Below are positions 22,516 through 33,008 of a stretch of DNA of 64,000 nucleotides, piece after piece; position 1 is the stretch's first letter, and each line of letters begins with the position of its first letter. A model generated the notes under the pieces. The model ran no database searches. It saw only the letters and a program-made list of their open reading frames with translations, and had not been told where the DNA came from. Location of the stretch: positions 1,860,001 to 1,924,000 of the forward strand of contig JAMXDE010000005.1 in assembly GCA_026770025.1 (NCBI GenBank), read 5' to 3'. Source of the stretch: Craspedostauros australis. Taxonomy: Eukaryota; Bacillariophyta; Bacillariophyceae; Mastogloiales; Achnanthaceae. A program made the translations under genes and the position numbers.

Positions 22516-23214
22516 TTACAGCGCACCAGCCTTACACTGTTGCAGCCTCGGCTCCTCGTTGGTGTTGAATTTGGGCTGCGGCGAGGCCATGCCGGATCTG
22601 TCCACGGATGACACAATTCCGTATGTTCCGTCAGACAATTGCATTTTGAATTCGCCCTCACGTTCCAAGCGTTCCATGATCTCCTGCTTCAGTTCGTCTT
22701 TGGTCTGCTGCGGCTTCGTGATGCCATTCTTGTTTCTTGCGGAGCATGTTCGTCTCATCCGTCTTCCCTTTTGGGGGACGTTCTTGTTGCCTCGGTTGCT
22801 GCTGTTGGTTGGTCGACTCAATTTGTTGTTGCTGTCTCTATTGTTCCGTCTTGCGCCTCTGGCATTGAGCGGATTCTGCGTCAGGAAGATGGACACCCAA
22901 CAGCCCAGGACAACAAACATGGCCATGCATGCGATGATCGTCACGAATCTCAATCTCCGGCTGGTGCTCGTCACTGACCGTTGATCATAGTGCTTCTGCT
23001 TTTGCTGCTGCTGCTGCTGCTGCTTTCGTTTTGACGACTTGCTCTTCTTCTTGTTCGAAGTGGCGCCGCCGCTTGAATGGGTAGTCGGCACGGCGTGGGC
23101 TTGGACGATGCCCGTCTGCCGTCTTCTTGTCCGGAATGCCGAAAGAGTTGATAACGATCCTGACGATGACTTCGTCGATGATGTCGAAACGACTTCTGCG
23201 TATACGATCTCCAT
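22516..23214 (-). CDS. Hypothetical single-pass membrane protein with polyglutamine tract
   Basis: A 232-residue single-exon frame. It has a Ser/Thr-rich N-terminus, a basic KKKSKSSKRK patch, a run of seven Gln, a basic RRLRF flank and one clear membrane segment (FVTIIACMAMFVVLGCWVSIFL). An Asn/Arg-rich segment follows and then a short charged C-terminal domain (DELKQEIMERLEREGEFKMQ, then SDGTYGIVSSVDRSG). The helical C-terminal part looks like real protein and not compositional noise. The family was not recognised. By the positive-inside rule the N-terminus would be cytoplasmic and the C-terminus lumenal. Confidence 0.5.
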   Translation of the reverse strand: MEIVYAEVVSTSSTKSSSGSLSTLSAFRTRRRQTGIVQAHAVPTTHSSGGATSNKKKSKSSKRKQQQQQQQKQKHYDQRSVTSTSRRLRFVTIIACMAMFVVLGCWVSIFLTQNPLNARGARRNNRDSNNKLSRPTNSSNRGNKNVPQKGRRMRRTCSARNKNGITKPQQTKDELKQEIMERLEREGEFKMQLSDGTYGIVSSVDRSGMASPQPKFNTNEEPRLQQCKAGAL

Positions 23215-24093
23215 GATGAATGATGTGCGGGAGTTGTGTCGTTCTCTTTCTCTCTCTTGTGGTCTTCTTCTGAGGGAACGGTGGCTCGAATGTCGCTGTT
23301 TCCGAAGTGACGGGTAACGGGTAACGGGTGATGGAAGAAGTCGATGTCGAGCAGCTTGTATGTGACCTGATTGGAATGGCTTGGCGACGAGTGGATGCGA
23401 ATGAAGCAGAGTTGAGTATGGTGGAGTCGAGTTGAGCGGAGATTATGACCACAGATGACTCTTGCGAGCAGAGCAGTGAGAACTCTCGTGGGCAGAGTTT
23501 GCGGTCGACTGTTGTTTTGCGTCGTGGCTTTTGTGATTGGATGTCGGTTGGCCATTCTTGCGATGCATTGTCCGCACGATGAAACGTACTGAACGACTCC
23601 ATCCCCCCGCTTTCTCATCATGTGAATCGATCACGTACGGTGCGCGATACTGGAACTACAACGAGTTGACCTCATTCCCTTGACGTTGATTTGTGTGGCG
23701 TGATCCGGTTCCAGCATGGGTTGCGTTTGGTTTTGGTTTTGGTGCACGGCGCATCATCACTGGTCGGACGTCCTGCGTGACACCCATCGCGCAGCTCAGG
23801 TGCGCGGAATCCTGATTCTGTGACCGGTAAGATCGTGACATTGCGCACCTCATTTTGAGTTCAAATGAGACATCTCCAAAAGCTGCTTCGACCCAACCTG
23901 ATCCAACCCTCGACTCGACTCGATTCGATTCACAGAAACGAACAGCTCAGCTCGGCCCAACCGAGACCAGTTGGATGCAAGACCAGGCGAAGGCGGTCGC
24001 ACAGCAGCATTAGCATGGAATGGCATGTGATGAGGCCAGACGAATGCTCGTATCCAACTCGCCCGCTTTAGTTGGCATCACATTCTTTGCAGG
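23215..24093. other. Divergent intergenic region
   Basis: Between the divergent hypothetical membrane protein and the ubiquitin-like gene; presumed promoters. No gene seen. Confidence 0.5.
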
Positions 24094-24620
24094 ATGAGGT
24101 TTGCGAAGATCTTGTCGTCAAGAGTGTCAAGGAAACGAACAACGCAGCTCCACAATGAGGAACGAAAGCAAAAGAAGGAAGACCGCAAGAAGAAGAAGGC
24201 TGAGAAGAAGAAGCGGAAACCCATCAAGGTTAGTCGCAGCATTGCAATGCCGCGGTTCCTTGCCTCTGTTGTTCTGGTACATTCATTCCGTCACTCACTC
24301 GCTCATTTACGCACTCATCTCGTTCTCCACCTCTCTCCTCCCATCCACTGAGAACATGCATACTCGTACTTTCATGCTCTCGTATGAGTACACAGGTGAA
24401 CGTCCAGATCCTGATGGGAAGGGCCGTGCCGATCTCCATCAGCCCCGATGACAGGATCGAAGCAGTGAGCGCGAAGATCGAATCTCGCGAAGGCATTTCG
24501 CCGGACCAGCAGATCCTCCTATTTCATGGACTGCAGCTCGACTTCTTCGACAAGGTCGACGATTGTCACATCCGGGAGGGCGACACCCTCTTCTTGACCC
24601 TCCGCAATCGAGGTGGTTGA
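24094..24620 (+). CDS. Ubiquitin-like protein ending in Gly-Gly, basic N-terminal extension
   Basis: Exons 24094-24228 and 24396-24620 (GTTAGT donor, CACAG acceptor, phase 0) encode 119 residues. The first 45 are strongly basic (KQKKEDRKKKKAEKKKRK). The remainder is a ubiquitin beta-grasp fold: VNVQILMGR, then IEAVSAKIESREGISPDQQ, LLFHGLQL and LFLTLRNRGG, with the stop directly after Gly-Gly as in mature ubiquitin. By alignment, ubiquitin Lys6, 11, 27, 33, 48 and 63 are replaced and only Lys29 is kept. Ile44 is Leu and Val70 is Thr. It is therefore not ubiquitin, but its tail could in principle be conjugated without processing. The N-terminus is not a signal peptide, so it is not the plastid SELMA ubiquitin type. 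It could instead be a non-conjugated ubiquitin-domain protein. Confidence 0.8.
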
Positions 24621-25386
24621 TGTTTGATTGCGATCCCCATTCAGAAAGATGCAACCTGGTCGCGGACGTTACTTTGTTACGCGTTGGGGTAACCAACAAA
24701 CCAAAGAGCCACGACTGGATGGCTTCTCATCGTCGTCATTCCGAGAATCTCCGATTCAATCGATTCCATGACAAACCACAACCACAACCACAAACAAGGG
24801 CTGCCAACAACACAAATGGAACAAAAATGAACCGACCATGATGTTGTGCCGTTCGTGGAACCCATCACCAAGGGTCCATCAGCACGAACATGCCAACAAG
24901 AGATCGCGCCAGCAAATTCGTGAGACCAACAAAAGCATCGTCTCTCTCTCTCTCTCTCTCTCTCTCTATTGGCACTCATACAGAGAGGAGTACGTACATA
25001 ATCGCAGATGCAAGCGCACGGGAAGCACTCGATCAACACCAATACAGACGCGCGCATACACACGCCCACAATTTAGAGCAAGACAGAATCAAAACGACAG
25101 ACGCTCTGTTCTTCTCTTCTCTTACGTACATCAACACAAGTTCTTGCGCCTCTCTTGCAATTCAATCCACCCATCCACGTTTGAGCGCTCCTTGATCTCT
25201 CAAGCACAGGCGCACCCAAGCGCACACACACCATTGCATGCCTATCTATCATATCACATCATATCACGCCACATATATATTGGCGTAAGCAGATAGAACA
25301 TTCCGCTCCAGCCCAGTTCATTCCAGCCCGCTCCACTCGATTCATTTCTACTGCCTCTATTCCGGCATACTCCAGAGAAATTCATC
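24621..25386. other. Intergenic region with (CT)n tract
   Basis: Promoter and 5' leader of EFL1, with a (TC)13 microsatellite at 24941-24967 and a short AT-rich palindromic stretch (ACATATATAT) near 25271. No gene seen. Confidence 0.6.
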
Positions 25387-28300
25387 ATGTCATCAGTCTT
25401 CCTGCCACCAGACCAAACAAGGTTGGTGACGATCTGTGCTCATGTCGATCATGGCAAGACGACGTTGGCGGACAACCTCATCGAAAGCAACGGGATCATC
25501 TCCGAACGACTGGCGGGCACCATCCGCTATCTGGATTCGTTGGAGGAAGAGCAACGCCGCGGCATCACCATGAAGGCATCCGCCATTGGTCTGAAGCACA
25601 TGTACATATCCAAGCAAACCAAGATCGAGACGATACATCACCTCCTCGATTCGCCGGGACACACCGACTTCTCCACTGAGGTCAGCTCCTCCTTGCAGTG
25701 CTGCGATGGAACGCTCTTGGTTGTCGATGCCGTGGAGGGCATGTGCGCGCGGACGCATCAGGTTCTGCGAGAGGCGCACTCGCATCAATTGGTCCCCATC
25801 CTCGTCATCAACAAAGTCGATCGATTGTGCACGGATCTGTGCTTGTCCCCGGCTGAGGCGCATCTGAGGTTGAGGCGCTTGATCGAGACTGTCAATGCGA
25901 CGACGGCCGGCATGCTGCTGTCGCGGAATGCAGAGCTGGAGGAAGATCAGCCAGCTCCAAACACTGCAACTGGCAACGGCGTCAAAAAGAACAACGCTGG
26001 CGGCAGCAAACAAATGAAGGGCAAAAAGAAGCGGCAGCAGCAACAGCAGCAGAACCAAGCGGAAGACGAAGAAACCGAAGAAGAATCGAGGTGGACGTTT
26101 GATCCCGCCAAGGGCAATGTCATCTTTGCAAGTGCGTTGTACGGATGGGGATTTACGGTACCAGCGCTATGTCGCTCGTTGTTTCGCAACAAGACCATCC
26201 CCATCAAGCCGATGGTCATGAAGCAGTACATGTTCGGCGACTTCAAATACAAGGACGGAAAGGTGCTCAAATGGAAGGTCGGGGCTGATGCTGACAGCAT
26301 GTTTGCGGATTTCGCGCTCCAGCCATTGTGGGACATTTACGAAGGCGTCAGCGTGGCTTCAGTTGCGACAAGCGGCAGCAGCCAGCTATTCGCAGATGGC
26401 AGAACGGCATATGCTGCTACCGGCGGCAAGAACAGCTCCAAAGAGGAGAAGATCAAAGCAACCAGCACTGGGATTGATCGGGTGCTGGCGGCAATGCAGG
26501 AAGGATTCACATCCACTCATCACAAACCGCCGTCGACGTTGCCAGAAATCCAACAGATCCTCACGCGCACCGGATCCTCCGTCGAAGACTCTGTGCTGAG
26601 ATCACTGATCCGTCGCTACCGACCGCTCAGCGATACAGTCCTGGACGTTGTGTACGAACTGTGCCCATCACCGATGGAAGCCTCCACGAATCTCCGAACC
26701 ACAGCGCTCGCATTGAAAAAGGACGAAGATGCTTTGGCGGACCCAGGCTTCAACTCGATTCGGAATGCTGTTAAGTCATGCGACGTTTCTGCCGGCGCGC
26801 CCACCGTAGCACATATATGCAAGTTCATGTCGGTGGACCGTGCTCACATCCGGGATCCAGAGCTCGATGATTCCAATTCGAACATCATCCTCGGCCTTGC
26901 TAGAGTCCTTTGCGGGATGCTGCGCAGCGGCGACGACTACTTCGTCATGGGGCCCAAACACAACTTCAAGGATCGGCAGAAGCTCAGCAGCAAATCCATT
27001 CGTCTCTACCTCCTGATGGGGTCTGCCTACGTTCGCGTCAACGAAGTCCCCGCTGGTCATCTGTGCGCGGTTCAGAATCTGGAAGATGTGCAGCTCAAAA
27101 CGGCCACCCTCTGTGACCAGATTCACGGCATGCCATTGCAAGGCTTCGAACAAGGCGTGAGGCCGCTGGTCAAGGTCAATGTCGAGGCCACCGATCCAGC
27201 CGATATCGAAACACTCGAGCACGGTTTGTTGAAGCTAAGCCAGGCAGATGGTGCCGTCGAGGTGACCGCCACCGCGAAGGGTGAACGCATCTTGGCCTGC
27301 CTCGGCGAATTGCACCTGGAGCAATCCATCCTGGACCTGCAAAAGATATACTGCGGCAACGACATCAAGCTCCGCATCTCCGAACCCATTGTCGAGTTCG
27401 GTGAAACTACGGACTGGTTCGAAGGCGAGACGGACTTTCAGCAATTCTTCGATTCGTCGCTTCCACCACCTCGGCAATCATCGATACCGCCGTACAATGA
27501 AGAGGAGGGCCTGGACAGCGCTGTCTTGGGAAGGGCGAGGGTGGTGTTGACTGGTCGACCAGCAGCCATCAGCCTACGTGCCGTCCCACTTTCGTTGAAG
27601 CTGCACTCGGCGTTGAAGGATCAAACGTTATCGGAGGAGGCCCATGACGATGTTCTTGTCCTTGGAAAGGCACTTGGGTGTGTAGAAGCTGATCCTGCCG
27701 TTGTCTTTGAACAGATAGTGAAGTGCATCTCGTCCATCGATGACAATGGCAATGCGATGATGGAGGCGCCATCCCTCCGAGCTGGCGCCACCGCATTTGC
27801 CGTGCAAGCGCAACCGGACGGAGTGCCCGTCATGAGGAAAGAAAAGGAAGACGAAGTGGACGAAGAGAATGACAACGAAGCAGCAACGCCTACGGAAAAT
27901 GTCATGAATATTATGCGTAAAAGAATACAGCAATCGCAGTTTTCGAATAGCCACGTGAATGGTGGTGGCGATGAGATCACCGCAGAAGCACGAGAGGGAC
28001 ATGCGGCAGCCAATGCTGCGGCGTTGAAACTTTGGAATGAAAAGATGAAAGGCTCGCTAGCTGCGGGCTTCAAGTTGGCCATGAGTGCTGGCCCCATCTG
28101 CGAGGAATCGGTGCGCAGCGTGTTGATCGTTTTGGAGGCTGTTGAAGTTGCCGTTGAGACAGATAAGGAAGGAGAGCACCGATGCTCTAAGCCTCTGAGC
28201 GGAGGCATGATGCTGGGAGCATTGAAGACAGGCATCCGGTGTGCTTTGCTGTAAGTCGTTTCTATTTGCGCAGAGGATGGGAGCGAGTCGATGGATCGGT

Positions 28301-29011
28301 CGATGGATCGACCGATGGATGGATGGATGGATGAATGGATCGACAGTGCATTGATTGACTGTGTCCAATGCAGAAGCCTGCTGCTGCTGCTGGTGCATTA
28401 CAGATTATGGAAATTCGGTTCCTCATTCTCACACTTTCATACTTGCTTGGTTGTTCTCGTCTGGATCTGTCTTTCATTCCATTTGTTTCCATTCCTGCTA
28501 CGTCACAACAACGATGATGATGATGATGATGCATATATCACGCAACAGTTCACGGCCAGCGCGATTGATGGAGAGCCATCTGAAGCTGACATTGCATTCA
28601 GCCATGTCTGGATTGGGCCCTCTGTACACGGTGCTGTCCAAGCGACGTGGGAAAGTCCTCGATGATTCCATGGTGGAAGGCACTGATCTCATCCTCCTCA
28701 CCGCAACTCTCCCGCACGCAGAATCGTTTGGTTTGGCGCCGGAGCTATTCCAAAAGAGCAGCGGCGAGGTCACGGCTCCCGAGCTCATCTTCTCCCACTG
28801 GGCACGCTTCGATGAAGATCCATTCTGGATCCCAACCTCATTGGAGGAGCGCGAAGATTTTGGCGAGATCTCGCAGACTGGCGATATCTCCACGGGTTTG
28901 GACAACACGGCGTTGGACTACATTCGCAAAGTACGACAGCGCAAGGGCCTCCTTGTGGATTCCAGCAGAACAGTCGCGGCGGCGGAGAAACAGCGGACGC
29001 TCAAGCGGTAG
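25387..29011 (+). CDS. EFL1: Elongation factor-like GTPase 1 (EFL1), 60S maturation
   Basis: Exons 25387-28250 and 28549-29011 give about 1108 residues, close to the usual 1100. The intron falls in phase 2 and restores CALL-SRPARLMES, the start of EF-2 domain V. GTPase motifs: G1 AHVDHGKTT (18-26), G2 region GITMKASAIGL, G3 DSPGHTDFS and G4 NKVDR. The insertion after the G domain is Lys/Gln/Glu-rich (KGKKKRQQQQQQNQ), typical of EFL1/Ria1 and not of EF-2, and the diphthamide loop of EF-2 is not conserved. The C-terminal segment GPLYTVLSKRRGKV plus AESFGLAPEL and IFSHW matches domain V. EFL1 works with SBDS to release eIF6 from cytoplasmic pre-60S ribosomes. Confidence 0.94.
28290..28342. repeat. 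GATG-rich tandem repeat in EFL1 intron
   Basis: Degenerate GATG/GATC tetranucleotide repeat inside the 298-nt intron of EFL1, followed near its 3' end by a (GAT)n run at about 28513-28531. Confidence 0.8.
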
Positions 29012-29618
29012 GTAGGCACGGTCGTATGCCCGTACGCTCGTCCACGAGCAACCGCGGTACCGGGCACTGTTACATTGGCGTCCGCACAACTCCTCTTCTT
29101 TCCTTCCGTGCCGTGGCGGTGCGATTGATGAGCCTGGACAATTGCACCGCAGAGCATGGTATGACAGGTAGGTGTCGCGTTGGACTCGTTCGATCCGTGG
29201 AATGCCGAAAAGAGTCCAAGTAACGCAACAATGAGAAAGTGGAGGTATTCAAGTGCAACGTCCATGGTCTACTGGTGCACTGCTCCGCCGACTCAAATAG
29301 CCCGTAGGTGTGTTGCTGCTGCTGACGTACGAGCATGCACAAGACGCACGGCATAGAAAAAACACTGCTTACAATCATGTTGAAGTCACTGGAGAGGGGA
29401 GACTCTCGCTCTCTCCAGATTTATTTGTGTGCTCATCTTCGTGGATTACTTGGGTTTTATTCTCGTATCAGTACATCAGCACATCTACGGGTGCCGAATA
29501 GAGAGGGGTCGCACCACAGGAAGTTTGTTGCAGTTCTTGATTTTTGTTTGTTTGGTCGGTACTGTAGGCGAACAGAATAGAGTAGAGAAAAGGGCCGTGC
29601 CTACTTGGTGCGCTGTCT
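29012..29618. other. Intergenic region including distal flank of duplicated segment
   Basis: EFL1 3' UTR, then from about 29290 sequence that matches, inverted, the region 3' of the second P-loop gene (about 52030-52165). No gene seen. Confidence 0.55.
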
Positions 29619-30773
29619 CTAGCAGTTCTTGTGCCGCTCCAAGCGCTCGCGGGTGTAATCTATAGCAATCTTTGCGCCTCTTGGGTTGCGCTTCATGCTT
29701 GGAATGATCTGGACGCAGTTCTCCGACAAGTCTCCATCCATCGTCCATGCGAGTTCGGTTCCTGCGAAGCCGAACAAAACCCCCAGCTCATACTTTTCCA
29801 TTGGTTGCAACTCTTCCTCATCATCGCAGTAGCGACGAAGGAAGTCAGACATCTCCTTTCCGAGGGCCGAGTTGTTGTGGATGATCGTCTTGATGAAGTT
29901 CGGGAGGTCGTTTGCGTCGTCGACCGCCAGGATGATCTTGATAGGCTCCTTCTTGGATGGATTTGCTTTCATTGACTCCGACCAAGCCACCGGGCTGATA
30001 TCCATGGAGTGGATGAAGTCGATGGTTTTCTCCAGGACAGGAAAGTGATCTGCTGCCAATGCCACAATCTGGCTCTTGAGAGCGGCCCGGGCCTCTTCCA
30101 TGCACTTGTCCATGTTGCTTTCATCGAAAGCGCAAATGTCATCCTTGATGTCCAACAGCAAGGTCACTGCACCTTTTCTGATGTACGCACTCGAGACCAA
30201 GTCGGTCGTTTTGCCAGATCCCTTTTCCCCGCAGTAGACGAAGACTTTGTCCGCATCGGATGGATCATGGGCTGGTGAGACGTCGACTTCGATGATCTTC
30301 GCTGGATCGTGCGCAAATGGACGGAAATCCTTGCCGGCGAGGAAGTAGCTATACAAGCTCGGTCCGCGGCATAGGAAGGTCGATGGTCGTGCGCTCCTAT
30401 TGCGGTATGCGAGGTCGTACAACAACGAGCCGAATACCAAAATGGTGTTGCCCAGAAGGTGGTAGATCTTTTCAAGTACACGAATGTCCTTGGCATGCTT
30501 CGGTTTGGGTTTTGGCTTTGGCTCGCCCTCGTTTGGGCTGCTGGTGGTATCCGTGCTCATGTTGAGGGTGCGGAATGCTGTTGGGAATGAATGCGCGCTG
30601 AGGCACGAGTATGCCGATGGTGACGGTGTTGTGAATGCTGCCACCTGGGTTGATGCTGAAGCAAGGAAGAGAAGAGAAGTTGAGTCAGTTGTTGCTTGCA
30701 CACAATGGATGAACGCACTATCTTGCCTTCTTGGTGTGGCCGTGATTGATTCTTCTTGATAGAGTACTCGCAC
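29619..30773 (-). CDS. P-loop NTPase family protein, copy 1
   Basis: About 384 residues as a single open frame and roughly 85 percent identical in its core to the inverted copy at 50843-51961. It contains a Walker A motif GEKGSGKT, a Walker B-like IILAVDDAN and a conserved FAGTELAW segment, with an acidic Lys/Pro linker (KPKPKPKH) before the core. The N-terminal part before STQVAAFTTP differs from copy 2 and lacks its signal-peptide character. A donor at 30777 and acceptor at 30656 would instead splice an upstream conserved segment onto STQVAAF in frame. The exact family is not recognised; the arrangement recalls the lineage-expanded P-loop proteins of the RHS/Crinkler type common in stramenopiles, which is an inference. 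Confidence 0.65.
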   Translation of the reverse strand: MRVLYQEESITATPRRQDSAFIHCVQATTDSTSLLFLASASTQVAAFTTPSPSAYSCLSAHSFPTAFRTLNMSTDTTSSPNEGEPKPKPKPKHAKDIRVLEKIYHLLGNTILVFGSLLYDLAYRNRSARPSTFLCRGPSLYSYFLAGKDFRPFAHDPAKIIEVDVSPAHDPSDADKVFVYCGEKGSGKTTDLVSSAYIRKGAVTLLLDIKDDICAFDESNMDKCMEEARAALKSQIVALAADHFPVLEKTIDFIHSMDISPVAWSESMKANPSKKEPIKIILAVDDANDLPNFIKTIIHNNSALGKEMSDFLRRYCDDEEELQPMEKYELGVLFGFAGTELAWTMDGDLSENCVQIIPSMKRNPRGAKIAIDYTRERLERHKNC

Positions 30774-31518
30774 TCACCTCCAAGCTTTCTGAATGGGTCG
30801 ATCACTCTGTGCGCAAGGTTGCGATTGATCTCTTTTTATGAGGAACCAACTTCCCTCCTCCTCATGATGTTGCTTTGTCCACATTCATTCCAGCTTCCAG
30901 TGTGACACCAGGCGAGATTGATGCTCTTGATTGACGCCCCAACAAAGCCCCAAACCCAACTCCATGTTCTTCAGGTTTATGTTGGACCAAGGAAGAGGAG
31001 ATCTTTCGATGACCCTATAGTTGATTGTTGCTCGTGCGTTGGACAACTCTTTGCACATCCTCGTCCACGCCCAGGATCTCAACGTTGTGGCGGCACAACA
31101 CCAACGTCGTCTGTGAGCACCACGCAATCCGTTGATTTCTGTCTTTTGTGGAAGATACGAACACGATGGATACTATCGGAGGATGACATATATTGAATCC
31201 AATAGAATAAATACCGCGACTTTTAAAAATGCTAACACCAAACAGACAATGAACAACTCTCTGAACAGACAGACAATCAACAAGGAAGTCGACATTGTGA
31301 CAGACAGTCTTGCTCCATCAACAAACAGACAAGGTATTGTTCAGCCACGAATTCAATCACGGACCTTCATCTCCCTCCACGAAATCTTGTTCGTCGTTTT
31401 GTTGCATTTCCACATCACATGGCAGAGACAAGTCACCAAAACCAACACATTTCATTCCAAACCCCATCTGTGTCCGTGCCCTCTTCTCGCTGTGCCTTCC
31501 TCTTCTTGTTCGTGCACG
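30774..31518. other. Duplicated 5' flank plus DUS2 promoter
   Basis: Sequence from the P-loop gene to about 31060 matches, inverted, 50500-50752 upstream of copy 2, including a shared splice-donor-like site. The remainder is upstream sequence of DUS2; the reading frame of DUS2 is open into it but carries no conserved residues. Confidence 0.6.
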
Positions 31519-32874
31519 ATGAGCGATCTTCAGGAGACAGCGAACAAGCTGTATGCCGGCAAGTCGCTGGCGCCGATGGTCCGTGCATCCACAACACCCC
31601 TTCGAGCGCTGGCCTTGCACTACGGTGCCGATTTCGTGTACAGCGAGGAATTGGTGGACAGGAGCATCTCGGAGACCACAAGGGTTGTGAATGAAGAGCT
31701 CGGCACCATCGACTACGTCAAGCACAACGCCCGCATGTCCAAGAAGGCCAAGAAGCGGCTGAAGAACAACGTCAAGCCAGCGTTGATCTTGCGGATCGAT
31801 CCAAAGCTCGAGACCGGCAAGTTCGTGTGCCAGCTGGGATCCGGCGAACCGGAGCTCGCTCTCGCGGCGGCCAAGCACGTGCACAAGGACGTCTCATCCA
31901 TCGATATCAACATGGGATGTCCCAAGAAGTTTTCCGTCAGCGGGGGCATGGGAAGTGCCTTGCTGTCGGACCCCGACCGCGGCTGCAGGATTCTCAAGAG
32001 CCTGAGAGCCGAGCTCCCTCTCCCCATCTCCTGCAAGATCCGTCTGCTCAAGGACACCAAATCCACGGTGGAGTACGTTGACGCCATGGTCAATGCCGGC
32101 GCCAACGCGGTCGCCATCCATTCTCGTCGCGTCGGTGATGAATCGACATCACCAGCTGATTGGAATGCCCTGGAGGAGGTGTTTAGCATCATCCGGCCGA
32201 AGCATCCGACCATCCCATTGCTGATCAACGGCGACTTCTACGACCGCAGCGAGACAGAAGACATGATATCCAAGACCGGCGCAAATGGGGTGCTGCTTGC
32301 GCGTCCCGCCCTGTACAACACGAGCATCTTCCGACCACTGACAGAGAGGCTCGAAGACAAGACTGTGGTCGTGCAGCGATATGTGGAGCAATCCGTGCGA
32401 TACGACATGAACCACAAGAATACGAAGTACGTCATCTGCGAGATGATGAGCAACCGGCGCAATCCGAATAATCGCACATCGCAGCTGCCTCAATCCTGGC
32501 CAGGTGGTCACACGGTCGCAAAAACGTGCGACTGCCATTCATTGCAGGCCATGTGCGAGTTGTGGAACGTCAATTGGATTGCTCCGACGACTACTGCGAC
32601 CATTGCGACTCCTGCAAACGGCGAAAGCACCAGCATCGGTATCAACGGCAACGACAATGACAATGACATGAGACATCACGGCAATAAAGCAGCAGCAGGA
32701 ACAACAGCAACGGAGAATATGGCTGCAGGCGAGCACAAATATGATGATTCTTATTTGATTGAAAGGTTGGGAGATACGAGTACTCCGACCAAATCGCAAT
32801 CGCAACCGAAGAAGAAGGCGAAAGTTCGCGAAAGTCTCAATGGTACAATGGAGTCGAACAACGAAACGACTTGA
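31519..32874 (+). CDS. DUS2: tRNA-dihydrouridine synthase (DUS2 type)
   Basis: A 451-residue flavoenzyme that reduces U20 in the tRNA D loop using NADPH. The Met at 31519 is chosen because the TIM-barrel opens right after it (SLAPMVRASTTPLRALAL, the FMN-binding start). The catalytic cysteine lies in NMGCPKKFSVSGGMG (Cys134). FMN contacts continue with ISCKIRLL, AIHSRR and LLINGDFYDR, and the helical C-terminal domain starts near the LARPALYNTSIF motif. The C-terminal about 130 residues are Thr/Asn/Lys-rich low complexity and lack a clear double-stranded RNA-binding domain, which animal DUS2 carries. The 3' end converges on the receptor-like gene with only about 130 bp between. Confidence 0.9.
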   Translation: MSDLQETANKLYAGKSLAPMVRASTTPLRALALHYGADFVYSEELVDRSISETTRVVNEELGTIDYVKHNARMSKKAKKRLKNNVKPALILRIDPKLETGKFVCQLGSGEPELALAAAKHVHKDVSSIDINMGCPKKFSVSGGMGSALLSDPDRGCRILKSLRAELPLPISCKIRLLKDTKSTVEYVDAMVNAGANAVAIHSRRVGDESTSPADWNALEEVFSIIRPKHPTIPLLINGDFYDRSETEDMISKTGANGVLLARPALYNTSIFRPLTERLEDKTVVVQRYVEQSVRYDMNHKNTKYVICEMMSNRRNPNNRTSQLPQSWPGGHTVAKTCDCHSLQAMCELWNVNWIAPTTTATIATPANGESTSIGINGNDNDNDMRHHGNKAAAGTTATENMAAGEHKYDDSYLIERLGDTSTPTKSQSQPKKKAKVRESLNGTMESNNETT

Positions 32875-33008
32875 CCGGATCCTTGAAAGCGAGAATGGCG
32901 ATGATGGGAACGGCCAAAAAGGCATCCGGAAGCATCTGGTGCCGATTGATGTTGCGCATCAGGCGATGGCACCTCATGTCTTGCTTTCTCATTGCAAGTC
33001 TCGCGGAA

